Positions 37,189-51,417 of a stretch of DNA of 64,000 nucleotides are shown in pieces (the first letter of the stretch is position 1; each line of letters begins with the position of its first letter). The stretch comes from Rostratula benghalensis (taxonomy: Eukaryota; Chordata; Aves; Charadriiformes; Rostratulidae). Where the stretch lies: positions 3,346,152-3,410,151 of the forward strand of contig VXAI01000019.1 in assembly GCA_013399305.1 (NCBI GenBank), given 5' to 3'. The position numbers and the translations under genes are program-made. Under the pieces are notes generated by a model that was not told the origin of the DNA, ran no database searches, and saw nothing but the letters and a program-made list of their open reading frames with translations.

Positions 37189-38475
37189 GACAACAACCCT
37201 ATGCTTGTTATTTGGGCTATTTTAGCCACCTTCTTGGATTTTGCTACTCAAAGATTAGATGGTCTGTCATCAAGTGTGTAATATGAGGGGTATGTGGGCT
37301 CAGAGCACTTGAAAAATCAAATACTAGATTTTCATGTGTGAAAACTAGTGGTTTCAGTACCAGGTTTTTAGTTTCCATGCTTTACTTTAAATTTTCCCTC
37401 AAGTACACTGTTTGTGACTGTTAGCTAAACTTCAGATATTCAGAATTATCAGCCAAACAATTTGAATATGCATATAATTTTATATTAATATGGTCCCAGG
37501 ACAATGTTGTGCAAGTGACACCAACTCTAAAGTGCCGAGCCTACCCCTTTCATTTGTACTACAGAATCATTAAGACTTTTACTTTTCAAGGGTTTGGGTG
37601 TTGTTTTAATTTGGATCAGTGTTGAAGAAACAGAACTCTGCATCTGAAAATATTCATCTTTTTGTTGTGATGGGCTGAAAAAAAATGGCTGAAAAATGAT
37701 CAGAGATTTTTCATGCAATAATTACTATTTTCTCCACATCTTTAAATTATGATTGCTTGCACAAATTCCTCATGCTCAAAGAAGAAATGTTACCGGGAGA
37801 TATCGATTTACCTTTCTGAGTCTGTAGGATCAAGGGAGAGAAACGAGATGGTAAACAAGCTGCACTGTTGTCATGAGGCTTTCCTGATGCTTTCATGGCA
37901 TGTGTGGAACTCCTCAAAGGTAACCACGGACTGCTGTTAATCAAAAGGTATTGGCTGGTATAAAGGAATCCAGTCTGCTTCTTACTGCAAATCCCAACAG
38001 AAAGTTTTTTTAATGAGCTCTTAGGAATTTTGCTTTTAGTTGAGAGAGGAGTTTGCTGTTCTGCCCAACTGCTTATTTGTCTGATGTCCCCAGTTACTTC
38101 TCATAGTAATGCACTCCTGATGAAGTCTGGATATGCTTCTCTCTCCTTTACATCTGCTTCTTTATCTAAAGTCCTGTCATGAAAATGGAGGTGAACAACT
38201 TTTTCTTTATATGGCACCCAGTTTTGGGCAGGGCAAAGGGTAGGCAACCTTTGAATCTATGCCTGGATTAAATGGAGCTCCAAACCAGCTGCCTGGTTTA
38301 TATCTGTGAGAGGTGTTCTTCCCGTGTTCCCCTACTCATTCATCTCTGGATATTTCCAGTCCCCTTTCCGGCATCAATCATATCACTCTTCATATAAGTA
38401 GTTGGGTACAATAGTATTCAACTGCACATGTCAAATGGAGACAAACTTTGTATTCTAGCTACAAGCACATACCAC

Positions 38476-38491
38476 TTTTTTTTTTTTTTTT
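38476..38491. repeat. Poly-T run (T16)
   Basis: Sixteen consecutive T. No retroposed body is recognised. Confidence 0.9.
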
Positions 38492-39731
38492 GTCAGGGAT
38501 CTTGTCAAATTCTTCTGTAAGATGAGGTACTCTAAGTCTCCTAGAAGTATTTCCTACATCATTGGGATAGTTGAAGATACTGGTCTTAGGAGCTATTCTG
38601 CATGGAAAGATTGGTTTAATTTTGCCTCCTTTTTCAAGTTATATAAAGCGTCTTCGCAGTTTCTTACGTATAGCTTAAAGTTTATCTGTTGAACAGTAAC
38701 AAGCAAAGCTTTTCCTAATAAGGAATTGTCACGTGTAAATTCGTTATGCTGGTTGCATCACATGTACTGCAAAAACTCGGGACTTTTCTTAAAGCTGGCC
38801 AGGTATGATCAAAATGATGCTTCTGAAATGCATATGACTTCCGAGTAGTTGTCAGTTTGACCACATGCATGCCCTTATTACTCAAGATCTTTTGTCTAAA
38901 CACCATTTATTATCATTTTGCTGCTCATGAGAGTCAAAAAAATGTCTACTCTCATAGGGGTATCTCTGCACATTGCACATGGATATTTTTTGCCTTTGGA
39001 ACAGTCTTTATCCTTCTGTGTATTAAGTTGCAGTCATTTTATGAATATAGATGTGACACATTAGAAGTACTGCAAAGCCTATAAGAAAGTTGTCAAAATG
39101 AACAATTCCATATTGCCAGGGTTACTGCCACACCTTCTGATGTAAGTGAAGGTGAAACATGGAAGATTGTTAGGCAGGAAAGAGAAGCATTCGCTATTTA
39201 TTTAGAATGCCAAATAATCCAGCCATCATTGTAAACCTGATTGATGAGCGAAATAAACAGAGAGGACAAAGTATATTGGAGAAGTTTAAAGAAAAGGGGC
39301 AACAAACTGATATATCTCTATTCACTGCTACAGCAGAGGAAGAAGTAAAATGTTATTACATTTTTCTTCACAAAAATCAACCCATAGTTTGGAACCAACA
39401 CGTATGTAATCTCAGATTTCCAGAGAGGAAAAAACAGCCTGGAAAAAAGAGAGGGGAGGAAAAAAACCCCAAACAAAGAAGAACAGAACGGAATTAACCA
39501 TGAACCTGTAGATTATGTAGCAAAGATTGCCTTTAATGAAGAGGGGAACAAAACATAAAATTCATTACATAAATTTTTCACATTTGCAGCTTCCATGACG
39601 TCAGGCTAGCAGCAAGACACACTAGAAATTCTAAAATCTCTAATATGTTAATGGTAGAAAACAACTATTTTGGGATTCATAGTCCATTCCTTTACTTCTA
39701 TAAATTCCATCCATGAAATAAGACATTGGAA

Positions 39732-39752
39732 TTTTTTTTTTTTTTTTTTTTT
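39732..39752. repeat. Poly-T run (T21)
   Basis: Twenty-one consecutive T. The sequence on its right (the 5' side on the minus strand) does not resemble a known gene or SINE. Confidence 0.92.
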
Positions 39753-40444
39753 GGTTTAAAATTACTGAGATGAAGAGCATGTTCCATAATTCTCAATTTT
39801 GTTGTCACCACGAGAAAATATCATGGTGGTTTAACATGACAGGTAGACAAATGGTACAGAGATTTTCACTAAACGGTCCTTAATTCATTGACAAAAGAGT
39901 ACATCAGCAGTCCTTGTTCTTGCTCTCAAATTTTCCATACATAAATGATTGAGCACTAAACTATGCTAAGAGAAACAGGGACAGAGAATTTGACCTTAAG
40001 CCTAACTTCTCATCCCACTAGACAAGCACACCTAGAAGAGCGAGAATTTGAGAAATTGGCATTTAATGCTGTTCTGAGCTTTCATCTAGATATTAGAACA
40101 AATCCAAACTGTGTTTATGTAGCTTTTTGACATGAATATACTATTTACACTATACACTTTAGGTAACGATTCACAAAACACAAAAGTACCTACTATATAA
40201 TTTCCTCAACCTTCAATCAAACACTGGAATAAAAAAGCCATGTTATCGGACTAGGAGAAGAAATTTACATTTTTTAATTGCTGGCTGTTTGAATTTTAGC
40301 ATTCTGAGATTGGCCACATGTGCAGAGCGAACCAGAGAAATCTGTTAGAGTGTTTGCATGCTATTTTCCACACACTGGAATTCCAGTAAAGCTTTCCACT
40401 AGTCACTATTACTTATTAAGTTGTGTTTAGATGAAGACTAACTT

Positions 40445-40715
40445 AAGGGGAGGGTGCCAGTCTTTTTCAGTGGTTCCGAGTGACAGGACAAGAGGAAGTG
40501 GACACAAACTTGAATGTAAGAAGTTCTATTTGAACACGAGGAGGGACTTCTTTCCTGTGAGGGTAGCAGAGCCCTGGAACAGGCTGCGCAGAGAGGTGGT
40601 GGGGTCTTTGCCTCTGGAGACATTCAAAACCCACCTGGATGCATTCTTGCTTTGGCAAGGGACTAGGTCATCTCCAGAGGTCACTTCCAACCCCACACCA
40701 TTCTGTGATTCTGTT
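40445..40715 (+). mobile_element. CR1 LINE 3'-end fragment, the only plus-strand tail
   Basis: In forward orientation it runs from AAGGGGAGGGTGCCAGTC through the ORF2 C-terminus and ends at the 3' tail CCATTCTGTGATTCTGT, the ATTCTRTG-type repeat that terminates CR1. The ORF2 remnant reads GTGACAGGACAAGAGG early and GCCCTGGAACAGGCTGCGC later, as in other CR1 copies. The element is 5'-truncated to about 270 bases. Confidence 0.94.
40446..40680 (+). pseudogene. CR1 ORF2 C-terminal remnant
   Basis: Within a 101-codon open frame (40431-40736), the translation SFSVVPSDRTRGSGHKLE, RVAEPWNRLRREVVGSLPL and ETFKTHLDAF matches the end of the CR1 polyprotein. The W-N-R-L core is present, with R where P is usual. 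No catalytic domain remains. Upstream and downstream codons of the open frame are outside the coding part of the element. Confidence 0.85.
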
Positions 40716-42989
40716 ACCTTTCAGTCTGGAGACTAAAAACAGAGAGTCAGTTTAGAGTTAACACTACAATCAAGTAAAGCACTTAAATACATAACTTTAA
40801 ACACAGGAGTGTTTACTTGAGAGTTAAACACTTTACAGTCAATAGGGCTATTGGTTTAATTAAATTGTTGTACATATTTGTTAGCCTTGCCGATTAGAGT
40901 CAGAAAAGTGCAACTAATGTGTGAAATACTTTTGTCTTTGGGATGGTTCTCTCTCAATGTTGTTGAAAAAAATTCTTCTTTTTTGTATTCATTCTCTATT
41001 CATTTAATATTTTCATAACAAAAATACTATGAGCTTACCAGTAGACTCCTGGGCATTCTAGCTACGTGCCCGTCAATCATAATAGTTGTAGAATAGTTCA
41101 TTTCACAGGATGGGTTTTCTCACACAGAATTTGCAAATGTTGAATCTACACCTTGAATTGGGATTGTAGAATAGGTTTCATCACTTTTATATGAATTACT
41201 AGTATATTAACAACTCATAAGTGTTTGGATATTTGTGAAAATGTCAACAGTCTCAGAATGCTCCTAGATGTATATATTTAGCTAAAATACCCTACTTTAT
41301 TTCTTTGTCAATATTTCAATCATTTAGAAAGAGCAGGCAATGCTGTTACTGAAGTAATAATCATAGATGAGGTATTGAAGTGACATGAGCAAATTACTTA
41401 TTTTATGAAAATAGTTGATTGATACCCAGTACAGATTCACAAATAATGGATACAGTCAAACAAGATAAGCTAAGGAGGCTTAGCAATTTGCCATCACAAG
41501 TGGACTTCTTACAGAACTAATTGCATGCCTGTAAACAGAAACACAAATAATTTTTGGTTTGTTCCACAGAACATATAATTTTGGTTCTTTCATTTGTATT
41601 CAACTATTTGTGAGTAAAACATGATTCTTGAGAGGAAAATGGTCATTTTTGCACAGTGTGGTAAAATTGTGGCAAGCTAGCTTGAGATGGCTTGGACAGA
41701 TATTTGCTTGAGTAACTCTGTCTGAAAAAAGTAAACTAAAGAGAATAAATTGTTTCTGCATATCTTCAAAAGGCCAAAATAACCCAATGTTGCAGATAGC
41801 TGTTATGAGGTTGATTTTTTTTTTTTAAAGTAAATATTAATTTTATAGAGATATATGCAGGAATACATATGCTTTTTGCTATTTCTGAACACTAGGCTAA
41901 ACATCTAACAAACATTCAAAAAAAACCATTAAAAAATCATTACAGTTGCTATTTTTTAAGAAGTGAAAATCACAAACGTTATTCAGCCTCTCACAGTTGT
42001 GTTTTCCTTATACTATAGAGAAAACCAGAGAAATAAGTGCAAAATACTTATGAGAAATGATTCTGTAAATAGAAGACGACATTAATATTCTCTTAAGGTT
42101 TCCATTATTTTTCTAAATATTTCTGAACACACATAAGAACAATACATTCACCCAAAGACACACAAAGAAAGTATTTTTTAACATTTTGTTTTGACAGGAA
42201 GAACATTGTAAGCTGTTTGCCATAGACTAATAATCTGTACTGAGACATACGTGCTGACTTATTGAAGGCAATAAGTGTATCTATGCCAATGCTTTAGTGT
42301 TTAATACCCTCAAGAAAGTCAATACAGAAATATTTCTGCTGTTGCCACAATTACTGCTCCTTCTAAACTTCTATTCACGATGTCCTGACAAGGAGATCCA
42401 GGGTAGTTGTCTTAGAAGAACCATTATTTCTGATTAATTTTCTTGCAGAGGGTGTAGGAAGTGAGAAAATGTGAGAAAAAATATTAAAATAGGAAGCATT
42501 CAGAAACAGTACCTTTGGATTTGTTATTTTGCAGCTGCTTGTTTTATATCTCATTTGTAAAGAACTATTTTATTCTATTAGCTTATTCATTACTATTATT
42601 CATCTGGTAATATAGCTTTGTGATCTTTTCTGATGGACAGAAACCCTTATAGGATATGAAACTCTGAGATATGGGTCATATCCATACCTTGACTGCATGT
42701 CATGTCCATACTTCTTGTCTCTTTTGTTGCCTTCTGTACTAACGTGTGCGTTTCTGAGTGCGTGTGAGCACACACCCCCATATTACCATCTATGACTTTG
42801 TTCTTTATAACTTTGAATGTGTAAAAGCTTGAGGACATAAGTGCCTTCCTGGATCCTCATCTTCTGGCCATTCATGGCTGTACTCTTAATTTTCTATACT
42901 TAAAATAAGAGGAATTAATCAAATGTCTTAATACAATTTCTAAATCTGTACATTTTTATGTTGTGCAATAACCTTACTTTTTTTTTTAA
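40716..42989. other. AT-rich non-coding DNA, no gene seen
   Basis: Only one frame over 60 codons is present (42647-42838, minus) and it is unrecognised. I see nothing else that can be named. Confidence 0.7.
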
Positions 42990-43092
42990 ATTAACACAGT
43001 CTTCTAATTTTTTTTATATATTTCTCGCTGGAGAATTTTATATACACATTACATCTCACATACATTTGGCTGACATGTAAGACTGTGTTAAT
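42990..43092. repeat. 103-bp segment bounded by perfect 14-bp inverted repeats
   Basis: The left arm ATTAACACAGTCTT (42990-43003) and right arm AAGACTGTGTTAAT (43079-43092) are exact reverse complements enclosing 75 bases. The arms have mixed composition. The interior is AT-rich and does not fold into a long stem by eye. This is the shape of a very short MITE-like non-autonomous DNA element, but no target-site duplication is obvious and no known family is recognised. It could also be chance. Confidence 0.5.
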
Positions 43093-46000
43093 ATAATAGA
43101 AATCTGTAAAAAAAAATAACGTTCTAGTAACAAAAAGTAAAAGAGACAGTACCAACTAAATCCCTAGTATATATCATGAGGAAAACAACAACACTTACAT
43201 GAAAGTGTGAAAAAGGGAATCTTAATAATTAATATCACTCAATGACATTGTACAAACACATCTTGAAATTTTTTCAGAGCTTCCATTTTTCCTACAGCAC
43301 ACAACAGTAGCATGTACTAGATATTTTCAAATACACTTAATCCACGTAACTGATCATCAGTTTTCAGGAAAAAGAAAAAAAAAGTAATTTGAAATGCTCC
43401 TTTTCAGTTATGTTTGAGAGAGATACAGTGCAAACAGGTACATTTAGCCAGTGAGGCATTTTACTACAGTTGAATGCAAGACAGGCATTAAATTATATTA
43501 GCCTAAATGTCTGTGTGGCAAAAACAATGGAAATGAGAAAACATCTGTGATATTGGGAAAACAAAAAATCCACTCATATGTTGAGTGGAGTTTTTCAACT
43601 GTGTTACTGCAGTAATGGTACATGACTCTGTCTGCAGTGGTGAAAATAACTTTTCAGGCTAAAAACTCCCAGGAAAATTTGTCTCTTGGTATTGCAGTGT
43701 GACCTTGGAAAGCCATTATGGGCTAGATTAAAAGAAAAAAAGAAAAAAAAAAAAAGAATAAAAATACCATCTGTTTCTTAGCACTGAATTAAAAACCTAA
43801 GTTAAATGCTTAGAATTCCAATGTGCTAGGTACATCAGAAAGGGATTCCACACCAGACAGACAGATCTCTAAGGTGGACATTAACTCGATCATCCAGTAA
43901 GGAAATATAAAAGATGGCAAAATTTCTTAACTTCTACTTCAAGCCTGCAAACACCTTACTCAGAAATTGTTGTCATATATGAATTATAATACTCTAATTA
44001 TATGGGCCACAATCCTACTTGAATACTAACAAAGCACCTAAATTATTTTAGAGGAGCTAGACCTTGTTCATCTGCATGCCTGAGTCCTCCATCCCTCTTC
44101 AGGAACGTTCAGTGCTTGGAAGTTGTGACAAGGATTACATCAAAATCTACATTGAGAAGACTTCTCAAACTAAGGCTATCTTGTTCAGAAGTCCTTCGTG
44201 GGGTCTGTATTTTTACCTTGCCCACATGAGTCTAATGCTGTAAGAGAAATCACATTTGAACAGCATCTAGGCTGTTTTGACTGAAAACTGTCTTTTTGAC
44301 CCATGAAGAATGTAGCAGGATTTGTCACCTACACAGCTGAGTATTATATATCAAAGAAAGCAGACAGTAGCAGGGGGGGAGGGGGAAACATCTTCAAAAA
44401 CTTAATGGTTCTCCTATTAATTCTTGGTTTTGTCTTAAAAAGGTTAAAGTCAAGTGTCCTTACCTGAAGAGCCACTTTTTGGTTTGGCCTTTAATAATGT
44501 GATTTAAAATGCATATGCCGAACATTATTTGATAGCAAAAATGACATTCCCAAAGACAGAGCAGTGAAGTATAAAGGATAAGGCTCAGTAGGGGTTTGTG
44601 TCTGCCTTGTGAGCAGCAGATAAAATATCCTTTTCTTGCAAGTGTTCTCATCCTTTCCACTCTCCAGGCCCTTCAGCTATAAAAGCTGCAGTCTGATTTA
44701 ATAGCTTTTCTTGCAACTGAAAATAAGTGGTTTAAGTCTTTAATATGTGTCTCAGAACTGCTATTTTGTTTCTGTCATTTAGTCATGTCAAGTTCTTCAC
44801 ATCCTGACAGCAAGACCAAACAGGCGATTGCTTGCCAACTTTTACTTTCATAGGAAGGAAAAAGAATACAAGTCTATTCTTTGGAAAAAAAAAAAATAAA
44901 GGGGGGGAAAATAAAGAAAAAAACCCCAAACCCTCAAATCCAGCACTGTGGAGAAACACAAAGAAAAAATGAACCGGGTAAATACCCTGAAGCAACATGA
45001 CAAAGAAAGGGTGTCAGCTCCTCTGGTGTGAAATAACTAAACAAAAATTCTGGAAAGAATTGGGAAAGAAATTTTTTTTCCACTATTTTTTTTTCTTCAC
45101 TATTTTTTTTTTTTTCAGGACCAGCTTTCCATTGTCCTTCATTAACATTACTTTCCTGCACAGCATCTTACAAAGTAAAATGCTCACCCTTTCTGCTGGA
45201 GAAGCAGGAGGACACTTCCCATTAGAATAAATGCCAATAACTAAAACAGTTGCCAGGGCCTTAGTTTTCTTCAGAGTTCTCAGAAGCATTATCCATTTAT
45301 AAAATAATCTCACCTGAACCAGTTGTCACATATGCACAAATCTGATTCTCAATTTTTTTTTTTCTTTGTATTAGTTTTGCAATATAAATTTTACAAGTGC
45401 ACATGAAACGTGCATTATATGGGATATATATACGTGCAGTGCTTGAAGATATCCATCTTTTGAAAGTCAGTATTTATTTGAACCTTTCTATCTTAGTCTT
45501 TCTTACCTCCTTTTTTGGATAAAATGCTTAGGAGTCAAGAGGGGCTGTGGAACTGCTATTGAGATTAAAGGATAATATTTATTTCCATGGCATGCTCCAT
45601 TGGAAGGTTAGTGACACTCTAGAACCCAACTTCCTCAAATTAGTTAATAAAATAGCTAAATATACAGCATATGTGCATAACTATGTGACATACATTATCA
45701 AGAAGCAACAAACATAAAACTAGGAACAAATAAATTACAGAAGCATATGCATATGTATGTGTATCTATTGCTAATTATTTCCCCAAGAACAATCAAGATG
45801 GACATGTAAACATTTCAGAACATTATGAAAAGTTATAAGAATAAATTAAGCAATTCCAAACAACATTGAAAAGAAAAAAATTAAGAACTATGCATCTTTT
45901 TCAAAGGGCGATTTTTAGAATGAAATTGGAACTTTTAAGTTCAGCTTCACTGCAATTAATCTTGTAATGGTATCTCTTGTGGTTCTTATGACACTAGTAC

Positions 46001-49000
46001 ACAGAAAAATCATATATATTCACATACAGTTTGAATGTGAACATCACAGGACCAGATTCAACCAGCAGTAAGAGCTGACGTGGTGAATTCTCTCAGGAAT
46101 ATAAATCCAGATAATTTTATTTTCTTTCTTATACTGCTTTATAATTTGTCTTTTTAAATTGTCATTTGAGTTATCTGAGCATGGAATTCTTCTGCAGTGA
46201 CAATTGAACTCACTCTTGTCTGCAGAAAGAAAATTAGAATAATTGTGCAATATTTAATAAAACTTAGGCTTATAATTTAGCCCTTGTGTTTAATTATTTT
46301 TCTTTTAGATTAGTCCTACATGGATGTATTTTTATTTTTTTTATTCAGCTGATTCGTGCAATGCAGCTGTGTGAGATTTTTATTATCAAGATCTTGATAC
46401 AAAAAAAATGGATAGTCAAGATTTACTTGCCATTAAGAAAAAATGAAAAGCCAGATGGTTTAGAATACATTGATGCATAGCGTTAATTATAAAGATAAAG
46501 AGTAACTTTATTCTGGGAGGAGAAGACTCTGGGTCTAACAGAAGCATTCTATAGACTATGAAGAAATACTGCCCTAGCCACTTTTTCTCCATTTCTTCTT
46601 CTCCACTAATCTGAACAAAGTGAGATGTCTCCAGGATATGATTTCTAAGCACTCAAAAAGTAGAAATGCTGGTAGAAGGTGCTCACTGAAGCACTATAAG
46701 CACGTTCTTTATCAGTAGTATATGAAAACATCTTGCATTTGAGCTGAAATATCTTCAATCTTTGAAATAGAATAAAGGTAGAAAACGTGGTCCAATAAAA
46801 CAAAATTTTTCTCTGAGTAACTAAAGACTACCATTCCTTTTTTATTTCTCCTAAACAGCTATGTGTTAGCAGACAAGTCATTTAATCTTCTTTTAGACCA
46901 TTTCCTTCAACCCTAAGAAACTAAACTCTTTAGAGCTGAAGCCATCTTTTACTAAGTTCTTGCTGGTCCTTGACTTTTTCAACCAGGGAGGCTTTTGACA
47001 TTTCACAGGGGCTTTAAAATTCTATTGCAATAATAATCAAATACAGATAGTTTCATATCGATATTACCAAGATTAATGTGGAAGGATACTCATGAAGAAG
47101 ATACTGCTTGTATGTTAATTCCTTGATTTAGTTCATCCACTGCTTCATTTTTTCCATGAGAGGAGTCTGAAAAAATGGTTTGAAACAAATGCCATTTAAA
47201 TTAGAATGGCAGTTGGCTGTCATAGTTGGATCAGTCCTTGTATTCATAAATTCATAGAAAAGAAGTGCCTACTGTTATTATCTAGCTTGAACCCATAGAT
47301 AACAAATGTCAGGATTTTCTGAAACAAATGCAGTCATAACTAAATCATAATTTTCAGAAAAAAACTGCTGTCAAGAGAGAGATTTGAAGAAGTATTGAAA
47401 TCCTTTTCCAAAATTTTTTGCAATAAAGTATTCTCCTTGTTGTAAAAACAAACAACCCTTATGTAAAGTCAGAATATTTTTGAGCCTGTCAACCTTGTGA
47501 TAATTTGTTATATGGGTAAACACTCCTGTTTCTGTTTTCTATGCCAGTAATCCCAATCTGTGACAAAATTACCCCATTTTTAACCTGAGAAGCCTTCATT
47601 GTTTGCTAAAGACATATTTAATTAAGCATGATTTACAATCCTTTGATCACTTTCATGGCTCTTCTTTGAATTCCAGAAGAATTTCGATACCCTTCTTAAC
47701 TGCAAAAATCTGAACACCAAGATCCAGCAATAAAAGCCAGTGCCAAATGCATACCATCTGCTATATGATATTATCATGTGAATTCATCCAGCAATTCATT
47801 TATCAGCACACCAAAGAAAAAAAAAAATAAAGAATCAAGAACACAGTTTAGTCAATAATTTTTTTCCAAGGTCACTGCCTTCCGAAACACTGGTATCAAC
47901 CCACGCACAAAGCTTCATTTCTGCATTTAAGTATCTGCAGGCCTGTCTTCCTGTGTCCCTCTAAAAATTCTGATAATTCTTTATTAGCAGCTCTCTGCTT
48001 CCTTATTTTCTACTTTCTCTTTTTGTCATCTGCAGACAGATTCAGTAATGATTTTGGTTTTTTATTTTTTTTGTTTCCTCAGTCTGCTTTTTGAGGGAAG
48101 TGTTGAATAGCGCACAATGAAGATCTGATCTGATCTCAGAGACATACTAGAAGCACACAAATGTTAGTTCATGAAAATATCCCATTTATGTTCTCAGATC
48201 TAACTTGCAATTTTTAATCTATTTAATATGCACTTAATTAAAATATCGTGTGATATGAAGCTGTGCAAAAAATCCAAGTGCATTAAAGCACTATTATCCT
48301 TATCAACCAAACCTGTAATTTCAAGTTGATTTTAGCAAGTTCCATTTTCCTTAAACTCATGCCAATTGGCTTTGATTCCATGGCCTCAAGCCTATTCTCA
48401 CCAATCTGTTACATTGCTTAGAATGGATATCAGATGAACAGATGTAAAATCTATGACAATGCTCACTTCCCAGAATTCCTCTAGAAACCAATGCTCTCTC
48501 CATACAACAGCATGCCCAGGATCTAAGAGGTGGGAATTTTCTATATATTGCCCTCTCTCACATAGACATTTATGAAACAAATGTAAAAAGAATGAACTCA
48601 AAAATTTCTTCCAAGAAGCCATGTAAAGTAAGACATTCCAAACCTCAAACTTTACTCAGTGGAGGAAAAGACGAAAGAATGAACAATTTATGACACAGCC
48701 TTTAACTTGTTTTTTAATTAAAAGTGTGATGAATGTGGCTGAGAATCGAGAGACTGTGACTGATGGAATCAGATATTTTTAGTACTTTCAAACATTAACT
48801 TTACTCCCATTCTGTAGTGTCCCAAGATTAATAGAAAATCAACACTTCTGATCTATATAAATCCTTGCTTAGCTAAGATCAAGTTATCTGCTTGAACTTG
48901 ACAGTTAAAATGTCCAAATTTTCTACAGTTTCTGGATTTAATCTCTTTTCAAAGTTAAGTTTTAAATCACTTAAGCTACACTTATTTCCCCTTCAGTTGA

Positions 49001-51417
49001 GTTATTTTTAAGAATCTGAAATTTCATTGATTTTTTAAAAACCTGTTAAAATATTCGTTAGATCTTCTCCCTATATTTTTTTTCAGTTTAAGTTCCTTTG
49101 CCCACCTAATACAAGTCCATCCTTTCCCTTTAAAAAAACCAATACAACCATTTGTTTCAATTTATCAACCTAACATGCACACACACCATGGCAATGAGTA
49201 ATTGCTAATCCTGTACCTGCTGTGGTTAAAAGCAAAGGGAGAAAATGGCAATATTTCTGACCCTAATACTGAATCCCCTGAATATTAGAAGCCCATTTAC
49301 CCTCATATTCCTGCATCACCAGGGACTGAAGAAATACCAAGCTCTCTGCCTACTGTACAGTTTTACAAGCATCCAGACTGTGGATGGGACTGGCTGTAAA
49401 TATAACACTAACTAAAACACAGGCACAGAATTTTTCTTCTCTCACTGTGCATGAAGGTAAGCAAAGCTGTGTGTCCCCATCTCCAACCTGACATCTGCAT
49501 GGTTTTTAGGGCTATATCAAGAAAATAATTACAGTACTTGCTTCTGTTTACTGTCAGTGATGAGGAGCTACTGTCTCAGCCGTGGACTTGTTACCCCATT
49601 AATTAAAGCACAGTTCAAACAAGAGCTGGTGTAACTTTCAGCTATTGAACAGAAACTGTCAAAATTAACCTGTCCCTCTGTGAGCTGTCAGTTCTTTGAA
49701 CCAGGAAATGGAAATGGGAAAACTACCTAGAAGGTACAAAGTACAGAAGCCATAGTCTGCAGCATGAAAAGTAAAGCATTTTCCGATTTCAAGAAGTAGA
49801 ATTCACTGCCGCATTTAACCCAAGCATGGATCTGGGATCAATGAAGCAGGGATGTTTGTATCCAAATTAACATCTTCATATGAGTAAGAGTGGTTAAAAG
49901 TTAATAACATTTTAAAGAAAAGAGAGTTGAAATAAAGTTTGATTTTAGAGTATATCTACAGAGCCCTTGTACATTGCCAATCTACCTGGATTTTCTTCAA
50001 GTATGTTAGTTTAGGTTCCAAAAGTGTCCTTTGCGTGTGATCCTAAAGCTCCTAAAGACTGATTTAGTTCTCTTTTCAGCTTTTCTGTAAGACAAAGTAG
50101 ATCATGCTGAGTTCCATATTGCTAGGATTCTTCCAGTGCTCAAGCTTACATATGCAGCAGTATGTTCTTCCAACACTGAAAATTACAATGCAGTAATTTT
50201 ACTAATCACTGAAAGATTGGCCAAAATGGTCCCTTCATATTCAGAAGGTAGAGAACTTCCATAAATACAACTAAAATATTACTTTTTACTACTTCTACTA
50301 TTGAAAAGGCAACGTTTGCACAAAGTAAGCCAGAATCTTTCATGGCTTATTCATCACTCAGAATTAAGCTCTGTTGCCAGAATTCATACAGATGGTTCTT
50401 ATTTCAGAAAACCAGAGGTTTGACTTAAAGGTTAGCTTCCAGATTTTATCTGTAGTGGCTCATGGTTAAAGAAAATATTAAATAAATTGTGTATGTTTAT
50501 ATATATATATATGTGTGTGTGTGTGTTTTACCTGTAGGTTAATAAATTGAAGCTAATGTTAAGGACATATTGCATTGTACTTCCACTGGTATCTCAGCAT
50601 TTCAATAAAACTACTTAAAAAATACATGTAAAAATTTTTCTTTCATTCGGTTGCATTTGTTCTAAAATAGTCAAATACTTGTAGAATAAAGTTTTTTAAT
50701 CACTCAGCATTATTTAGTGTATCCACTCCCCTTTGCGTTTGTTGTGTTGTGGTTTAACTGCCCTTCACACACAGGGTTGGTTGTCTGGTTCTTTTTATAT
50801 AATTCTATATAATCTTTGAATAATTGATTGAACAAGGAAAACAAAGGGTGGTCAATGTACTCAAATCCAGCCCTGAGTCCAATAAAGTCAAGGCACATAT
50901 GTTTTCAGATTTCACAATGTTTCTACTGTCTCTAGAGAAAAGCAATGTTCATTAAGAAAGTAGCCGTAGTCTTGACTTTATTTAGTCATAATATTTGAGT
51001 AAATTTTGATATTACTTCTTCATACTGTTTTGGCTTTGCTTCTTTTTTTTTATTTATTTTAGCCCCAATGAGGGAAACAAATCCCTTAAAGTTACATGAG
51101 CTTCAGGCATGCAAGTACAGTTCCTGAATCTGTATCTTGCGGAGGATACCTTTTTTTGCAATGCCTGGAGATACATCCTAGGAGTTAGTTTCCAAGTTCC
51201 CAAATCAGGGACTGCTGGGAAAATAAACACAGTGGAATACAATTCAGCTCACAGAAAAACTATTTAGGACTTCAGTGAGTTTTTCAGCCTATATTGTGTT
51301 CAGTGATGACATGATTTTGCTGCTAGCAGAAAACTCCGCTGGGGAATTTTGAATAGTTCAGGTAAGTCTACATGAACTAAAGATACCTCAGTGGCTGTGG
51401 TGTAGTTTCTTCTCCCT
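43093..51417. other. AT-rich non-coding DNA, no gene seen
   Basis: More than 8 kb without a recognisable gene or CR1 copy. Frames are at most 78 codons and several consist of translated A/T runs (44.78-45.31 kb). A TA/TG microsatellite is at 50498-50527. Confidence 0.65.
50498..50527. repeat. Compound (TA)n(TG)n microsatellite
   Basis: About seven TA units run into about eight TG units. It is a typical variable dinucleotide locus. Confidence 0.92.

Larger units (their letters stand above)
36061..40444. other. AT-rich non-coding DNA, no gene seen
   Basis: Frames are at most 96 codons (39207-39497, plus, ending in a lysine-rich A-tract) and unrecognised. T/A homopolymers at 37164-37188, 38476-38491 and 39732-39752 are listed separately. 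Confidence 0.65.

Noticed and set aside
45083..45313. Lysine-rich C-terminal minus-strand frame and its overlapping partners (44783-45313)
   Set aside because: Lys and Phe runs come from A/T homopolymers, and four frames overlap the same bases.
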